From NCBI GenBank assembly GCA_902826385.1, contig CADEEU010000149.1, forward strand, positions 2,886 to 8,495: DNA of 5,610 nt, read 5' to 3'. The stretch comes from an uncultured Acidobacteriota bacterium (GTDB taxonomy: Bacteria; Acidobacteriota; Blastocatellia; Pyrinomonadales; Pyrinomonadaceae). The notes beneath the pieces were generated by a model that had not been told where the DNA came from, did not search any database, and was given only the letters and a program-made list of their open reading frames with translations. Below, piece by piece: positions 4,340 through 5,610 of the stretch (positions are counted from its first letter, which is position 1; each line of letters opens with the position of its first letter). A program made the position numbers and the translations under genes.

Positions 4340-5610
4340 TTAAAACACTCCATTAAACAATATCGAATTAAAGAACGGCCTCGTTGTCGATCTAAATAAA
4401 CCTCGGAAGAACGGGTCCTCCGCAAACAGGATAACATGGCCGCGGCCCATCGATTCATCAATTACATACGAAGTTCCTTTCAAAAGTTCCTCGGTATTTC
4501 CTTCCCACACAAAGCCGGAAATCGTGAGCGGCTTTTTGGGTTTTGCGTCAAAGACCAGGGCGTTCGTACCTTCCTTAGAATAGCGGAAAAAGTAGCCGCT
4601 TCCGAGTATGACCGGCAGCTCATCCTGATCGATCCCGTAATTTAGATACGTCGTGCGGTCGACGGTTGCTCGCATAATCGAGCCGGGAAGTCCTTCGGGC
4701 ACCTTATTCAAATTAGCGGACGGCGAAGCGATAGGCGGCAGAGATGGTCCGATGCCGTCGGTGCGATCGGTCTTGAGCTCGTCGGCCGGATCGGGCGTTC
4801 GGCGATCGGTCCGCTGAGGCGTGGGCGAAGGCGTCGGGTCTTTCTTGTCTTCAGCAGCTTTGCCCTTTTGCTCATCGTCATCGCTTCCGACGAGCTTGGT
4901 CGATGTCAGGGCTACGTCCTTCAATGCGGCAAAAACCGAAGCTCCCCGGACGGTCACTATCGTACCGCCATTCGAAGCAAATTCTTTAAGCGCCGAAACG
5001 CCGGCCGCCCCGAACTGGCTGAAATAACGTCCCGGCGATCCGTCGGGCAATATCAGCACGTTGTAATTACGCAGGCCGCCGCCGCGGATATTGGCAAAAT
5101 TCATCGGCGTGAAAGTTACTCCTTTCTGTTCCAGCGTCCACCAAATCGATCCGTAAGATTCCTGATCGACGCCTTCGTCCGCCGCGATCACGATCTTGGG
5201 CGCTTGCAATGAGACCACGGCTTCACCGCCGACGCCGGTGTCGCCTTCTTCAGAATAGCCGTTATTTACGGCTACTACATTCACTCCCATTTCCGCCGCG
5301 TACTTCGCGATTGCGTCGTGAATGCTTGACGGATTTCGGGAAACGCGGATAACGAACGTACCGACTTTCCAGTTTCGTCCGCCGGCATTCAATGGCCGCG
5401 TTGCGACCGCGACCTTGTTGCCTTCCTGCAAAAGCCGCATCACGAATGCACCGGTCGAATCGGTTTCATACGGCACAATGTAAGCGATAGACGCACGTCC
5501 CGAAACGTTTCCGCGTTTTGCGTTTTGAATAAAATCCTCCGAAAACGAGCTGCCCGAAAAAATCCCGGCCTCCTCAGTCCAATAAGCCGTCACGCCGTAC
5601 GCAGTGCGCT
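4340..5610 (-). CDS. C-terminal part of an M14-carboxypeptidase-like protein (5' end outside window)
   Basis: The frame is open to the window edge; the codon at 5591-5593 is an internal GTG (...TAYGVTAYWTEE), not a start. The visible ~420 residues resemble the C-terminal region of large secreted M14 zinc carboxypeptidases. Counting from 5593, a first alpha/beta segment spans 34-110. A class I glutamine-amidotransferase-like module follows (about 132-222: KIVIAADEGV, SYGSIWWTLEQKGV, NVLILPDG, SNGGTIVTVRGAS). Then comes a Pro/Thr/Asp-rich linker (about 236-292), and a C-terminal domain ending GRGHVILFAEDPFFRGLFR (383-401). The zinc-binding HxxE motif and any signal peptide would be in the missing N-terminal half, so catalysis cannot be judged here. 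No amidotransferase Cys-His-Glu triad is seen in the module, which is probably structural. Confidence 0.75.
   Translation of the reverse strand, partial: RTAYGVTAYWTEEAGIFSGSSFSEDFIQNAKRGNVSGRASIAYIVPYETDSTGAFVMRLLQEGNKVAVATRPLNAGGRNWKVGTFVIRVSRNPSSIHDAIAKYAAEMGVNVVAVNNGYSEEGDTGVGGEAVVSLQAPKIVIAADEGVDQESYGSIWWTLEQKGVTFTPMNFANIRGGGLRNYNVLILPDGSPGRYFSQFGAAGVSALKEFASNGGTIVTVRGASVFAALKDVALTSTKLVGSDDDEQKGKAAEDKKDPTPSPTPQRTDRRTPDPADELKTDRTDGIGPSLPPIASPSANLNKVPEGLPGSIMRATVDRTTYLNYGIDQDELPVILGSGYFFRYSKEGTNALVFDAKPKKPLTISGFVWEGNTEELLKGTSYVIDESMGRGHVILFAEDPFFRGLFRSTTRPFFNSILFNGVF

Noticed and set aside
3756..4343. Long open frame of 195 codons on + strand
   Set aside because: It is the opposite-strand shadow of the SRPBCC gene and runs through the REP-like repeat; the - strand protein has a recognisable fold pattern and this one does not.

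Overview
The window looks like an ordinary chromosomal stretch of a mid-GC free-living bacterium. The M14-peptidase-type C-terminus, the SDR and ferritin-like variants and the short CTCC/GGAG hairpin repeats remind me of Acidobacteriota (Blastocatellia-like). This is inference from gene flavour; there is no rRNA or marker gene to confirm it. I see no tRNA, rRNA, CRISPR array, transposase or prophage gene.

Layout. Positions 1-1569 (+) hold a tight, overlapping run: the 3' end of a probable HicB-type antitoxin gene, a HicA-type toxin gene (ATGA overlap) and an MGDG-synthase-like lipid glycosyltransferase (TGATG overlap). A separate short-chain dehydrogenase/reductase follows on + (1659-2408, TTG start). 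Its stop codon touches a 219-bp inverted-repeat element (2407-2625) with no coding content. Next comes a ferritin-like di-iron protein on + (2806-3267), closed by a clear intrinsic terminator. Three genes lie on the - strand: a 92-aa orphan (3333-3611), an SRPBCC/CoxG-like protein (3762-4247) and the C-terminal part of a large M14-carboxypeptidase-like protein cut by the window edge (4340-5610). A second, smaller inverted repeat (4257-4339) fills the gap between the last two.

How the parts fit. The most interesting regulatory signal is a pair of almost identical 15-bp palindromes with 7-1-7 symmetry, the architecture of Fur/PerR-family operators. One lies upstream of the ferritin-like gene and the other at the predicted transcription start of the 92-aa orphan. 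The two genes converge on the shared terminator, so they may form a small iron- or peroxide-responsive pair. The glycosyltransferase and the SDR could both act on lipids, but only the HicBA-glycosyltransferase run looks co-translated. I found no clear new defence or mobile system. The items most worth checking are the two non-coding inverted-repeat elements, the shared operator and the toxin-antitoxin/glycosyltransferase overlap.
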